Origin: Bacteroidales bacterium
GTDB lineage: Bacteria > Bacteroidota > Bacteroidia > Bacteroidales > UBA932
Direction of reading: 5' to 3'
Length of the DNA stretch: 5,134 nucleotides
NCBI GenBank assembly: GCA_024683255.1
Contig: JAIKYL010000218.1
Location: 1 to 5,134 of the forward strand
The notes under the pieces were generated by a model. It saw nothing but the letters and a program-made list of their open reading frames with translations, was not told the origin of the DNA and made no database searches. Positions 1 to 5,134 of this stretch are shown here, one piece after another (positions within the stretch are counted from its first letter, which is position 1; every line of letters starts with the position of its first letter). Position numbers and translations under genes: made by a program.

Positions 1-321
1 ATAGTTTTGCAGGACCATCTGATGATTGAAGCCATCCACTTTCAAAACAAAAGTGTACTTTTCCCCAAACCTTCCTTTCCTGCTGTATTTTTTATTGACA
101 TATTTGGTATAGCACATCCGGAGTTGACTGCTATAACGCATCGGATCATTTGTGAAGACATTGAGGTGAGCATGTGTAGACATCTCGGCATCTACAATCA
201 GTTCCGTATCCAAGGCAAATCCCCGCAGGGCCATAAGGTTGATGAACATTCCATGGTCTTCCTCGTCGCGGAACATAACCTCGTCGTGAGACGTAAAGCA
301 AATATGATACGATTCTTTCAT
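1..321 (-). CDS. IS200/Y1-like (RAYT-like) HUH transposase, N-terminal part, cut by window edge
   Basis: The minus strand reads openly from ATG at 321 to the window edge, giving 107 residues with no stop. An in-frame TAA lies upstream at 364-366 and there is no other good start between, so 321 is the chosen start. The sequence begins MKESYHICFTSHDEVMF. It has a His-x-His pair at residues 50-52 (EMSTHAHLNVF), as expected of the metal-binding HUH motif of Y1 single-strand transposases. A GRFGEKYTFVLKV segment (83-95) corresponds to the conserved 'GxLFQxRF' region of the RAYT/Y1_Tnp superfamily. Tyr107, the last residue in the window, sits where RAYT-type proteins carry the 'YIxxNP' motif and could be the catalytic tyrosine. 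This alignment is from memory. Y1 enzymes cut and rejoin single-stranded DNA at hairpins, and domesticated versions act on REP palindromes. I see no flanking IS ends in the window, and whether the protein is intact cannot be judged. Confidence 0.75.
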   Translation of the reverse strand, partial: MKESYHICFTSHDEVMFRDEEDHGMFINLMALRGFALDTELIVDAEMSTHAHLNVFTNDPMRYSSQLRMCYTKYVNKKYSRKGRFGEKYTFVLKVDGFNHQMVLQNY

Positions 322-450
322 GGCCGAAAGATAGAACGTACCCGGTTTATATGCAACGGGGTGTTAATAACTTTAGCTGTTTCAACCGATTTTTTATCTG
401 TTTCTTACGATTTCATTGTTTTGGGTTATCGGGTTCTAAGGAAAAATTAG

Positions 451-458
451 TAGCTTTG
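451..458 (+). promoter_or_regulatory. Bacteroidota -7 promoter box for the downstream ncRNA
   Basis: TAGCTTTG is an exact match to the TAnnTTTG -7 consensus of the primary sigma factor in Bacteroides. It predicts a transcript start near 465, just before the structured RNA. A -33 TTTG is not found at the usual spacing: the nearest TTTG is at 420-423, which is too far upstream. The assignment therefore rests on the -7 match and on the terminator-bounded RNA that follows. Confidence 0.6.
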
Positions 459-464
459 CAGAGT

Positions 465-655
465 AATCCCTCGGGATTCACACATATATGTTTTAGCATT
501 TGCTATTTATTCGGTCACCAGAAACCTGAGAAATTTCTAAAGCGAAAACCGGATAAGTCAGTGAATGTCTGCGCTTCGGCGTGGGCACGACTTATTCATT
601 TCGCGGCTTCTCAGGGCCTCTGGTGTGGATAGGAAACGGTCCGCGCCTTTTTTTT
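465..655 (+). ncRNA. ssrS: Structured small RNA, probable 6S RNA (Bacteroidales-1 type)
   Basis: No protein gene fits here, but base pairing is extensive. A long imperfect rod forms from 525-532 with 608-615 (8 bp), 542-547 with 599-604 (6 bp), 551-559 with 589-597 (9 bp, one G-U), 561-563 with 586-588, and 569-574 with 579-584. It is capped by the extra-stable cUUCGg tetraloop (loop 575-578). An outer arm, 516-522 with 619-625 (7 bp), can extend it. The 5' end carries a short hairpin, AATCCC-TC-GGGATT at 465-478. A -7 box lies just upstream and an intrinsic terminator ends the RNA, giving about 190 nt. Bacteroidales 6S RNA (the Bacteroidales-1 family) is known as an independently transcribed RNA with its own promoter and terminator. 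6S RNA binds RNA polymerase holoenzyme as an open-promoter mimic. The RNA gene itself is well supported; the 6S identity is an inference from architecture. No SRP or RNase P signature motifs are present. Confidence 0.65.
622..655 (+). terminator. Intrinsic terminator of the 6S-like RNA
   Basis: GGTGTGGA (622-629) pairs with TCCGCGCC (640-647), giving 8 pairs with two G-U. The loop is 10 nt (630-639), and eight T residues follow immediately (648-655). It would end the ncRNA transcript before the methylase gene. A second pairing, 602-606 with 641-645, is possible but has a 34-nt loop and looks weaker. Confidence 0.8.
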
Positions 656-710
656 GCCCTGTGATGCTGCCATCGGATAATGGTCAAATGCCTTTGACGA
701 TGCGCAGCTT

Positions 711-1850
711 ATGGCCAACAACACGAATCTTGGCGCCGCTAAGGCTGCCAAGAATGACGAGTTCTACACCCAGTATGCCGATATTCAAAAAGAAATCAAT
801 GCATATCTGGAGTACAACCCGGACACTTTCCGCGACAAGACAGTTCTTCTGCCTTGTGACGATCCCGAGTGGTCCAACTTCACCCGTTTCTTTGCCCAGA
901 ACTTCGAGCGATTAGGTCTTAAACGCCTAATTAGTACGTCGTACGCCGTTGAGAGCAAAAAGTATAAAGACTATGAGCCGACGCTCTTTGAAACGGAAAG
1001 TCCTCTCTTTGATGCCGATAAAACCCGCATCAAGGGCAAGATCTTTGAACTCACCCAGGACACCAATCAAAACGGTCGCATCGACATTGACGACTTGGAA
1101 TGGCATTACCTAGAGGGCGACGGAGATTTCCGCAGCCCGGAAGTCTGCGCCCTCCGTGACGAGTCGGATATCATCGTGACAAATCCACCGTTTTCGTTGT
1201 TTAGAGAGTTTGTCGCTTGGATTGTGGCCGGCAAAAAACACTTCTTGATTCTTGGGCATATGAATGCCATCCATTACAAAGAGGTTTTCCCTCTAATCCA
1301 AACTAATCGGGTATGGTCTGGGATAGGTTTTAATCTTTCGATGGTGTATAAGGCTCCGTATGAGAACATTCTAGAAGCAAATCAGAAGTTTGTCCGATCT
1401 AAAGGGTATAATCCTGATGATAATTATATCAAAGTTCCCGCTGTTTGCTGGTTTACGAATCTTGAACACGGACGCCGTCATGAACCTTTGAAACTCATGA
1501 CAGCGCGTGATAACATCCGATATGGGAAGAATAAAGATGTGAAAGAAAGAGGATATCTAAAATACGAGAATTATGACGCCATAGATGTGCCCAGTGTAGA
1601 ATCAATACCTTCAGACTATACCGGAATAATGGGGGTTCCGGATTCATTTTTGGGACAGTATTGCCCAGAGCAGTTTGAAATAGTGGGACTTGGCAGCGGA
1701 TATCTTGGGCAAAGCATCGGGGTTGGAGGAATTCCCAAGGAGCACAAACAACAAATGAGGGGGCATTCTGCAGCGGGAGATTTGTATATGTTAGTGGACG
1801 GTGTGCCTAAAGTACCATATTCACGTATCTTAATCCGCAAAAAACAATAA
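711..1850 (+). CDS. EcoRI-family adenine-specific DNA methyltransferase
   Basis: A 379-residue protein of the EcoRI methylase family, which transfers a methyl group from S-adenosylmethionine to adenine N6 in DNA (M.EcoRI acts on GAATTC). Visible family features are the N-terminal [19 protein letters not shown] (residues 10-28), the [15 protein letters not shown] region (43-57) where the cofactor-binding motif is expected, [11 protein letters not shown] (134-144), the catalytic NPPF motif (158-161) followed by [21 protein letters not shown] (247-258), and a C-terminal [22 protein letters not shown]. The length is ordinary for the family and the protein appears intact. ATG 711 is chosen because the family starts a few residues before the LxxAKxxKxDEFYTQ segment. 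No Shine-Dalgarno sequence is seen, as is usual in Bacteroidota. Residues 117-128 resemble an EF-hand/dockerin calcium loop. The next gene starts 5 nt after the stop, so the two are probably co-transcribed. The 3' half is AT-rich relative to lpdA. The exact recognition sequence cannot be read from the protein. Confidence 0.92.
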   Translation: MANNTNLGAAKAAKNDEFYTQYADIQKEINAYLEYNPDTFRDKTVLLPCDDPEWSNFTRFFAQNFERLGLKRLISTSYAVESKKYKDYEPTLFETESPLFDADKTRIKGKIFELTQDTNQNGRIDIDDLEWHYLEGDGDFRSPEVCALRDESDIIVTNPPFSLFREFVAWIVAGKKHFLILGHMNAIHYKEVFPLIQTNRVWSGIGFNLSMVYKAPYENILEANQKFVRSKGYNPDDNYIKVPAVCWFTNLEHGRRHEPLKLMTARDNIRYGKNKDVKERGYLKYENYDAIDVPSVESIPSDYTGIMGVPDSFLGQYCPEQFEIVGLGSGYLGQSIGVGGIPKEHKQQMRGHSAAGDLYMLVDGVPKVPYSRILIRKKQ

Positions 1851-1855
1851 TCACC

Positions 1856-3028
1856 ATGATAGCACGACTTGTAACCGACTGGAGCATCGGCGATATCTGC
1901 AAAGGATTCCAGTACAACGAATATGAAGGCAAAGGCCTATACGGCCTGTCGGGTCGGTTGACCATTCAACCGGAGTTCCAGCGACACTATCTGTACGCCG
2001 AGAACGGTGGCAAGAAGGAGGTAGACGTGATCCAGTCCGTCCGAAACGGCTATCCTCTGGGCCTCATTTACTTCTCCAAAGTTGGCGAAGACCGGTATGA
2101 AGTACTGGACGGCCAGCAGCGTATTACCTCGTTGGGACGGTTCCTGACTGAGAAGTTTGCGTGGATCGACGCCGATGGCCGGCCGTGGTATTTCAGTGCA
2201 TTAAATCCAGATGAACAGGAGAAGTTCTTGAATACCAAACTACTCATCTACGTCTGCGAGGGCACAGAGAAGGAAATCAAGGACTGGTTCCGGACCATCA
2301 ACATCGTGGGTATCCCGCTGAATAACCAGGAAACGCTAAACGCTGTGTATTCCGGCCCATTCGTCACTAAGGCCAAGGAGGAGTTCTCTAATTCAAACAA
2401 CACCAACATCAACAAATGGAGCTGCTTCATTCCCGGTACTGCTAAGCGGCAGGACTATCTGGCTGCAGCGCTGGACTGGGTGAGCCGAGGCAATGTGGAG
2501 GAATATATGGCTGCGCATCGGTATGATGACAGCATTACTGAATTAAAGGCATACTTTACCTCCGTCATCGACTGGATCACGTCCGTGTTCGACATTACGC
2601 CGGAGAAAGAGATGTGTGGCTTAAAGTGGGGAGAACTCTATGAGCGTTTCCACAAGACGGCCTACAATCCGGAGGAGGTGGCCACCAAGGTTCGGGATTT
2701 ATACGAGAGCTTCTACGTGAAGGAGAAAAAGGGTATTTACGAATACATTCTGGATGGGTGTCAGAACACGAAACTATTAAATGTGCGTGTCTTTGACGAG
2801 CCAACCAAGAAGACCATCTACGCGCAGCAAACCGCCGCTGCCAAGGAGAAGGGAGAGTCTAACTGCCCGCTCTGCGCCATCGGTCATGATGCCAATCATA
2901 CCAAGATATGGGACCTGAAAGATATGGATGCCGACCATGTTACGGCTTGGTCAAAAGGAGGTTCAACCGATATCAGCAATTGTCAAATGCTCTGTAAAAC
3001 ACATAACCGGGCAAAAGGCAATCGCTAA
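1856..3028 (+). CDS. DUF262 (GmrS/ParB-like) protein with C-terminal HNH endonuclease domain
   Basis: A 390-residue probable nuclease. The N-terminal DUF262 domain (about 1-150) shows IQPEFQR (37-43) and the hallmark DGQQR motif (85-89) followed by [11 protein letters not shown]262 is the GmrS-type half of GmrSD modification-dependent enzymes and is related to ParB/Srx-like folds that bind or hydrolyse nucleotides. A mainly helical middle (about 155-330) has no motif I recognise. The C-terminus is a compact HNH domain: CPLC (337-340), DADHVTAW with first His361, Asn375, and CKTH (380-383) followed by NRAKGNR. C337, C340, C380 and H383 are the likely zinc ligands. The ORF is intact and ends just after the NRxKGNR motif, as HNH domains often do. 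It lies 5 nt behind an EcoRI-family methylase, so a role as the cleaving partner of a restriction-modification or defence pair is the best inference. It lacks the DUF1524 domain typical of GmrD. Whether it cuts unmodified or modified DNA is unknown. Confidence 0.88.
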   Translation: MIARLVTDWSIGDICKGFQYNEYEGKGLYGLSGRLTIQPEFQRHYLYAENGGKKEVDVIQSVRNGYPLGLIYFSKVGEDRYEVLDGQQRITSLGRFLTEKFAWIDADGRPWYFSALNPDEQEKFLNTKLLIYVCEGTEKEIKDWFRTINIVGIPLNNQETLNAVYSGPFVTKAKEEFSNSNNTNINKWSCFIPGTAKRQDYLAAALDWVSRGNVEEYMAAHRYDDSITELKAYFTSVIDWITSVFDITPEKEMCGLKWGELYERFHKTAYNPEEVATKVRDLYESFYVKEKKGIYEYILDGCQNTKLLNVRVFDEPTKKTIYAQQTAAAKEKGESNCPLCAIGHDANHTKIWDLKDMDADHVTAWSKGGSTDISNCQMLCKTHNRAKGNR

Positions 3029-3071
3029 ACACGGCAATAGGACCAGGAGGAGGGGAAGGCATTTCCGGAGG

Positions 3072-3091
3072 CTTGTGCACCCCCGCACAAG
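3072..3091. repeat. Hairpin within the palindromic element
   Basis: CTTGTGC (3072-3078) and GCACAAG (3085-3091) form a perfect 7-bp stem around a six-base ACCCCC loop. It abuts the left 26-nt arm. It is not followed directly by a T tract on either strand, so it is not a standard intrinsic terminator; five T occur only at 3113-3117. Confidence 0.7.
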
Positions 3092-3129
3092 GGTAGGGGG
3101 AGGGGCCCGCTGATTTTTGGATATTTTAC

Positions 3130-3143
3130 CGGAGCTTGCTCCG
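3130..3143. repeat. Short hairpin CGGAG-CTTG-CTCCG
   Basis: A perfect 5-bp stem with a 4-base loop, built from the same CGGAG/CTCCG pentamer that recurs through the surrounding element. An AT-rich stretch precedes it on the plus strand. Read on the minus strand the stem is followed by GTAAAATATCC, which has no T tract. Confidence 0.6.
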
Positions 3144-3234
3144 AGACAAATGTTCAAGAAGCAGTGGGAGGGGCCGGAGTGAGCGAAGCGAACGGAGTCC
3201 TCCGGGAATGCCTTCCCCTCCTCCGTTAAAAGGA

Positions 3235-3630
3235 TTAAGCCAAGTCGCCCAAGTCGGCGTTGGTGGCGTTGGGAAACCAGGAGCGGAGCTTCTCCCGGGC
3301 CTTTTCCTTGTTCTGCGGATTAATGGCCGAAAAGACGTAGGAGACGGCGGCGATGAGGGCCGCCCAGTCATCGGCCAGGCCGGCGAAGGGCAGGAAATCC
3401 GGCAGCAGATCCAGCGGCAGGATTAGATACCCCAGGGCACCCGCTATAACTGCTTTATACTTGGCAGGGGTATTGGGATCTGTAAGGGTATAGAAAAGCA
3501 CCAGGGCATAATAAACCACCTTGGCGCCGGCCTTGGAGGCAATGCGTTTGAGCTTTTCCCAAAAGGCATCTTCCGAATAATTCTTCTGGAACTGCGGCAG
3601 ATCGCCGGATGTAAGATTCTTATTGGCCAT
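3235..3630 (-). CDS. YkvA family (DUF1232) small membrane protein
   Basis: A 131-residue protein with the DUF1232/YkvA signature at about residues 55-92. Its core is GYLILPLDLLPDFLPFAGLADDWAAL (67-92), matching the family's 'P.DliPDfiP..GllDD' pattern. Hydrophobic stretches at about 37-50 and 60-84 suggest membrane association; the N-terminus is polar with no signal peptide. A charged C-terminal tail (NKEKAREKLRSWF) follows. The family's biochemical role is not established. ATG 3630 follows the lpdA stop by 2 nt, so translation is probably coupled and the gene is the last of a minus-strand operon. The downstream palindromic element at 3224-3046 would meet its transcript. Confidence 0.88.
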   Translation of the reverse strand: MANKNLTSGDLPQFQKNYSEDAFWEKLKRIASKAGAKVVYYALVLFYTLTDPNTPAKYKAVIAGALGYLILPLDLLPDFLPFAGLADDWAALIAAVSYVFSAINPQNKEKAREKLRSWFPNATNADLGDLA

Positions 3631-3632
3631 CT

Positions 3633-5012
3633 TTACAGGGTGAATACGGTTTCCTTAAGGATTTCGGACACGGTGGGGTGCGGGAACACCACTTCCTTGA
3701 GCTGCTCTACGGTGAGACCTTCCTTAATGGCAATGCAGGCGCTCTGGATAATCTCCGAACAGGGATTGCCCAGCATATGGACACCCAGCACCTTGTGGGA
3801 AGCCTTATCCACGATTACCTTGCACAGGCCCTCTCCCCTTTCGTTCTCCGCCACAAATCGGCCGCTGAAGGCCATGGGGAGCTTCAAAACTTCCACTTCC
3901 AGCCCTTTGGCAGCAGCTTCGGCCTCCGTTACGCCCACACCGGCCACCTCCGGATTGGTATAAACCACGCCCGGAATGGCTTTGTAGCTCATGGCGTCTT
4001 CCTTGCCCAGGATGGTGTTCACGGCCACCTCGCCCTCCCGCGTAGCGGTATGGGCCAGCATGGAAAAGCCCGTTACATCGCCCGCAGCATACACGCCGGG
4101 AACGTTGGTGCGCATCTTTTCGTCCACCTTGATGCCATATGGCCGGCCGGCCGGATTGAGCGCCAGCTCTACGCCGATGTTCTCCAGGCCGATACCCGCA
4201 AAGCTGGCCCTGCGACCCACGGAAACCAGGATCTTGTCCCCTGCTGCCCGGCAGGTATTGCCTTCCGGATCTTCGTAAACTACCTCATTTCCTTCCACTG
4301 CCACCACCTTGCAGCTGAGGTGGAATTCCACGCCCTTCTTGGCGTACTGGGCCTGGAGCATGGCCGATATTTCATCGTCCAGCGGTCCCAGGATCTTGGG
4401 AAGCATCTCTATCACCGTCACCTGCGTGCCGATGGAATTGAAGAAGCTGGCGAATTCCATACCTATAACACCGCCGCCGATGACAACCAGCCGCTCCGGC
4501 TGGGCCTCCAGCGCCAGGATTTCCCGGTTGGTGACAACGGTCTCTCCCAGTCCTTCACGAAGGCCCGGGATGGGCGGAACGGCCGCCTCTGAGCCCGTGC
4601 AGATGAGGAGGTTCTTGGCCGTGTAGCTGTTTTCTCCGCAGGTGATGGTGATTCCATCGACCCCGCGGCCCTGAATGACAGCCTCTCCGGAAACCACCTC
4701 CACATTGGCGTTCCGCATCTGGACCTTTACGCCGCCCACCAGCTTTTTTACCACCTTCACCTTGCGTTTGAAGATGGCCCCAAAGTCTATGGAAGACTCC
4801 GGCACATTTACGCCATAGCGGTCTGCATGCTTGGCATAATCGTACACTTTAGCGCTGTATAAAAGGGTTTTGGTGGGGATGCAGCCTTCGTTGAGGCACA
4901 CGCCACCCAGTTCACGTTTCTCGAAAAGAACCACGGACAGGCCGGCAGCACCGGCACGCCCGGCGGCCACGTATCCTCCGGGGCCGCCACCTAAAATAGC
5001 TAGATCGTACAT
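3633..5012 (-). CDS. lpdA: Dihydrolipoyl dehydrogenase (E3)
   Basis: A 459-residue FAD-dependent pyridine nucleotide-disulfide oxidoreductase that reoxidises dihydrolipoyl groups of 2-oxoacid dehydrogenase or glycine-cleavage complexes, passing electrons to NAD+. All landmarks are present: the FAD Rossmann motif LGGGPGGYVAAGRA (7-20), the redox-active disulfide GGVCLNEGCIPTKTL (C39 and C44), an NAD-binding VIGGGVIGMEFASF (177-190), the second FAD motif VYAAGDVTG (307-315), and the C-terminal catalytic dyad HPTVSE (H445, E450). The length is typical and the frame is intact. ATG 5012 starts MYDLAILGGGPGG, so the FAD motif sits at the usual distance from the N-terminus. It lies 9 nt after an M48 protease gene and 2 nt before ykvA, and no lipoyl-complex E1, E2 or H-protein gene is in view. 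So the host complex cannot be assigned from context. Confidence 0.96.
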   Translation of the reverse strand: MYDLAILGGGPGGYVAAGRAGAAGLSVVLFEKRELGGVCLNEGCIPTKTLLYSAKVYDYAKHADRYGVNVPESSIDFGAIFKRKVKVVKKLVGGVKVQMRNANVEVVSGEAVIQGRGVDGITITCGENSYTAKNLLICTGSEAAVPPIPGLREGLGETVVTNREILALEAQPERLVVIGGGVIGMEFASFFNSIGTQVTVIEMLPKILGPLDDEISAMLQAQYAKKGVEFHLSCKVVAVEGNEVVYEDPEGNTCRAAGDKILVSVGRRASFAGIGLENIGVELALNPAGRPYGIKVDEKMRTNVPGVYAAGDVTGFSMLAHTATREGEVAVNTILGKEDAMSYKAIPGVVYTNPEVAGVGVTEAEAAAKGLEVEVLKLPMAFSGRFVAENERGEGLCKVIVDKASHKVLGVHMLGNPCSEIIQSACIAIKEGLTVEQLKEVVFPHPTVSEILKETVFTL

Positions 5013-5021
5013 AGAATTGGA

Positions 5022-5134
5022 TTATTTAGCAGGGCGTTTATAGCCGTCGTGCTCACATTTTTCCGTCATGCGCTGGATACGGGTGGCCGTGTCCGGATGG
5101 GTGGAGAAGAGGTTCTCCACCGGACCGGCCTGCG
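5022..5134 (-). CDS. M48 family (HtpX-like) zinc metalloprotease, C-terminal fragment
   Basis: The final 36 codons of a minus-strand gene run from the window edge to a TAA at 5022-5024. The peptide NLFSTHPDTATRIQRM matches the conserved C-terminal 'LFSTHPxTxxRIxxL' segment of M48/HtpX-type membrane metalloproteases. It then ends in a short, charged tail, EKCEHDGYKRPAK. The catalytic HExxH and the membrane helices would lie outside the window. The stop is 9 nt before the lpdA start, suggesting it is the upstream member of the same operon. Identity rests on this one short motif. Confidence 0.72.
   Translation of the reverse strand, partial: QAGPVENLFSTHPDTATRIQRMTEKCEHDGYKRPAK

Larger units (their letters stand above)
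3046..3224. repeat. Composite palindromic intergenic element with 26-nt inverted arms
   Basis: The left arm 3046-3071 (starts GGAGGAGGGGAAGGCATT) and right arm 3199-3224 are reverse complements over 26 nt with one mismatch (T at 3064 against C expected). The 127 nt between them hold smaller palindromes. The pentamer CGGAG occurs at 3066, 3130, 3175 and 3193, and its complement CTCCG at 3139, 3200 and 3221. GGGAGGGGCC is directly repeated at 3098-3107 and 3166-3175. CCGGAG (3174-3179) can also pair with CTCCGG (3200-3205), competing with the outer stem. The element fills nearly all of the 206-nt gap between the convergent HNH and ykvA genes. It may fold as a bidirectional transcription barrier, or be a REP/BIME-like or miniature mobile element. 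No target-site duplication is evident. Confidence 0.7.

Noticed and set aside
7..450. Plus-strand open frame of 147 codons at the left end
   Set aside because: It runs antisense to the Y1 transposase, whose HUH motif and conserved GRFGEKYTF segment are clear on the minus strand. The plus-strand product resembles nothing I know.
529..538. AGAAATTTCT perfect palindrome as an operator
   Set aside because: It lies inside the ncRNA rod, part in the 525-532 helix and part in an internal loop, so RNA structure explains it better than a protein-binding site.
689..696. TGCCTTTG as a -7 box for the methylase gene
   Set aside because: It has one mismatch to TAnnTTTG at a key position and no -33 TTTG at proper spacing. 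It could be a weak promoter with a very short leader, but support is too thin to annotate.
351..915. Overlapping plus-strand open frames through the ncRNA region and into the methylase start
   Set aside because: They cross the structured RNA and its terminator, have no recognisable motifs, and one overlaps the methylase out of frame.
2595..2804. Minus-strand open frames within the DUF262-HNH gene
   Set aside because: They are antisense to a continuous, motif-bearing gene and have no family resemblance.
3029..3234. CRISPR array or small protein gene in the convergent gap
   Set aside because: The repeats are inverted and nested with unequal spacing, not direct repeats with spacers. The open frames here are low-complexity Arg/Pro/Gly-rich translations of palindromic DNA.
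3640..4626. Long plus-strand open frames opposite lpdA
   Set aside because: The minus strand encodes an intact dihydrolipoyl dehydrogenase with every catalytic motif. The plus-strand frames are by-products of its GC-rich codon use.

Overview
This window looks like a Bacteroidota genome, probably order Bacteroidales. A TAnnTTTG-type -7 promoter element is present, the start codons lack Shine-Dalgarno sequences, and the protein flavours (IS200/Y1-like transposase, EcoRI-family methylase, YkvA, M48 protease tail) fit that group. I cannot name a genus.

Layout, left to right. (1) 1-321, minus: the N-terminal 107 residues of an HUH/Y1 (IS200-like, RAYT-like) transposase, cut by the window edge. 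(2) 322-710: no protein gene. It holds a -7 promoter box (451-458), a structured RNA of about 190 nt (465-655) with a long imperfect rod capped by a cUUCGg tetraloop, and a clear intrinsic terminator (hairpin 622-647 plus eight T). This organisation matches what is known of Bacteroidales 6S-type RNA. (3) 711-3028, plus: a two-gene cassette with a 5-nt gap. It encodes an EcoRI-family adenine-N6 methyltransferase (379 aa) and a DUF262 protein with a C-terminal HNH nuclease domain (390 aa), and is best read as a restriction-modification or related phage-defence pair. (4) 3029-3234: a convergent intergenic region filled by a composite palindromic element. Two 26-nt inverted arms with one mismatch enclose smaller hairpins and repeated CGGAG/CTCCG pentamers. 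(5) 5134-3235, minus: three tightly packed housekeeping genes, the C-terminus of a probable M48 (HtpX-like) metalloprotease, lpdA (dihydrolipoyl dehydrogenase) and a small YkvA/DUF1232 membrane protein. They are separated by 9 and 2 nt, so they are very likely one operon.

The methylase and HNH genes are visibly more AT-rich than lpdA in places, especially the 3' half of the methylase. They sit between an ncRNA gene and a housekeeping operon, which suits an accessory defence insertion. The methylase would mark host DNA and the DUF262-HNH protein would be the effector. That division of labour is inferred from gene families and adjacency, not shown by the sequence.

The points most worth a second look are the methylase/DUF262-HNH pairing, the 6S-like RNA with two mutually exclusive 3' folds, and the palindromic element at 3046-3224.
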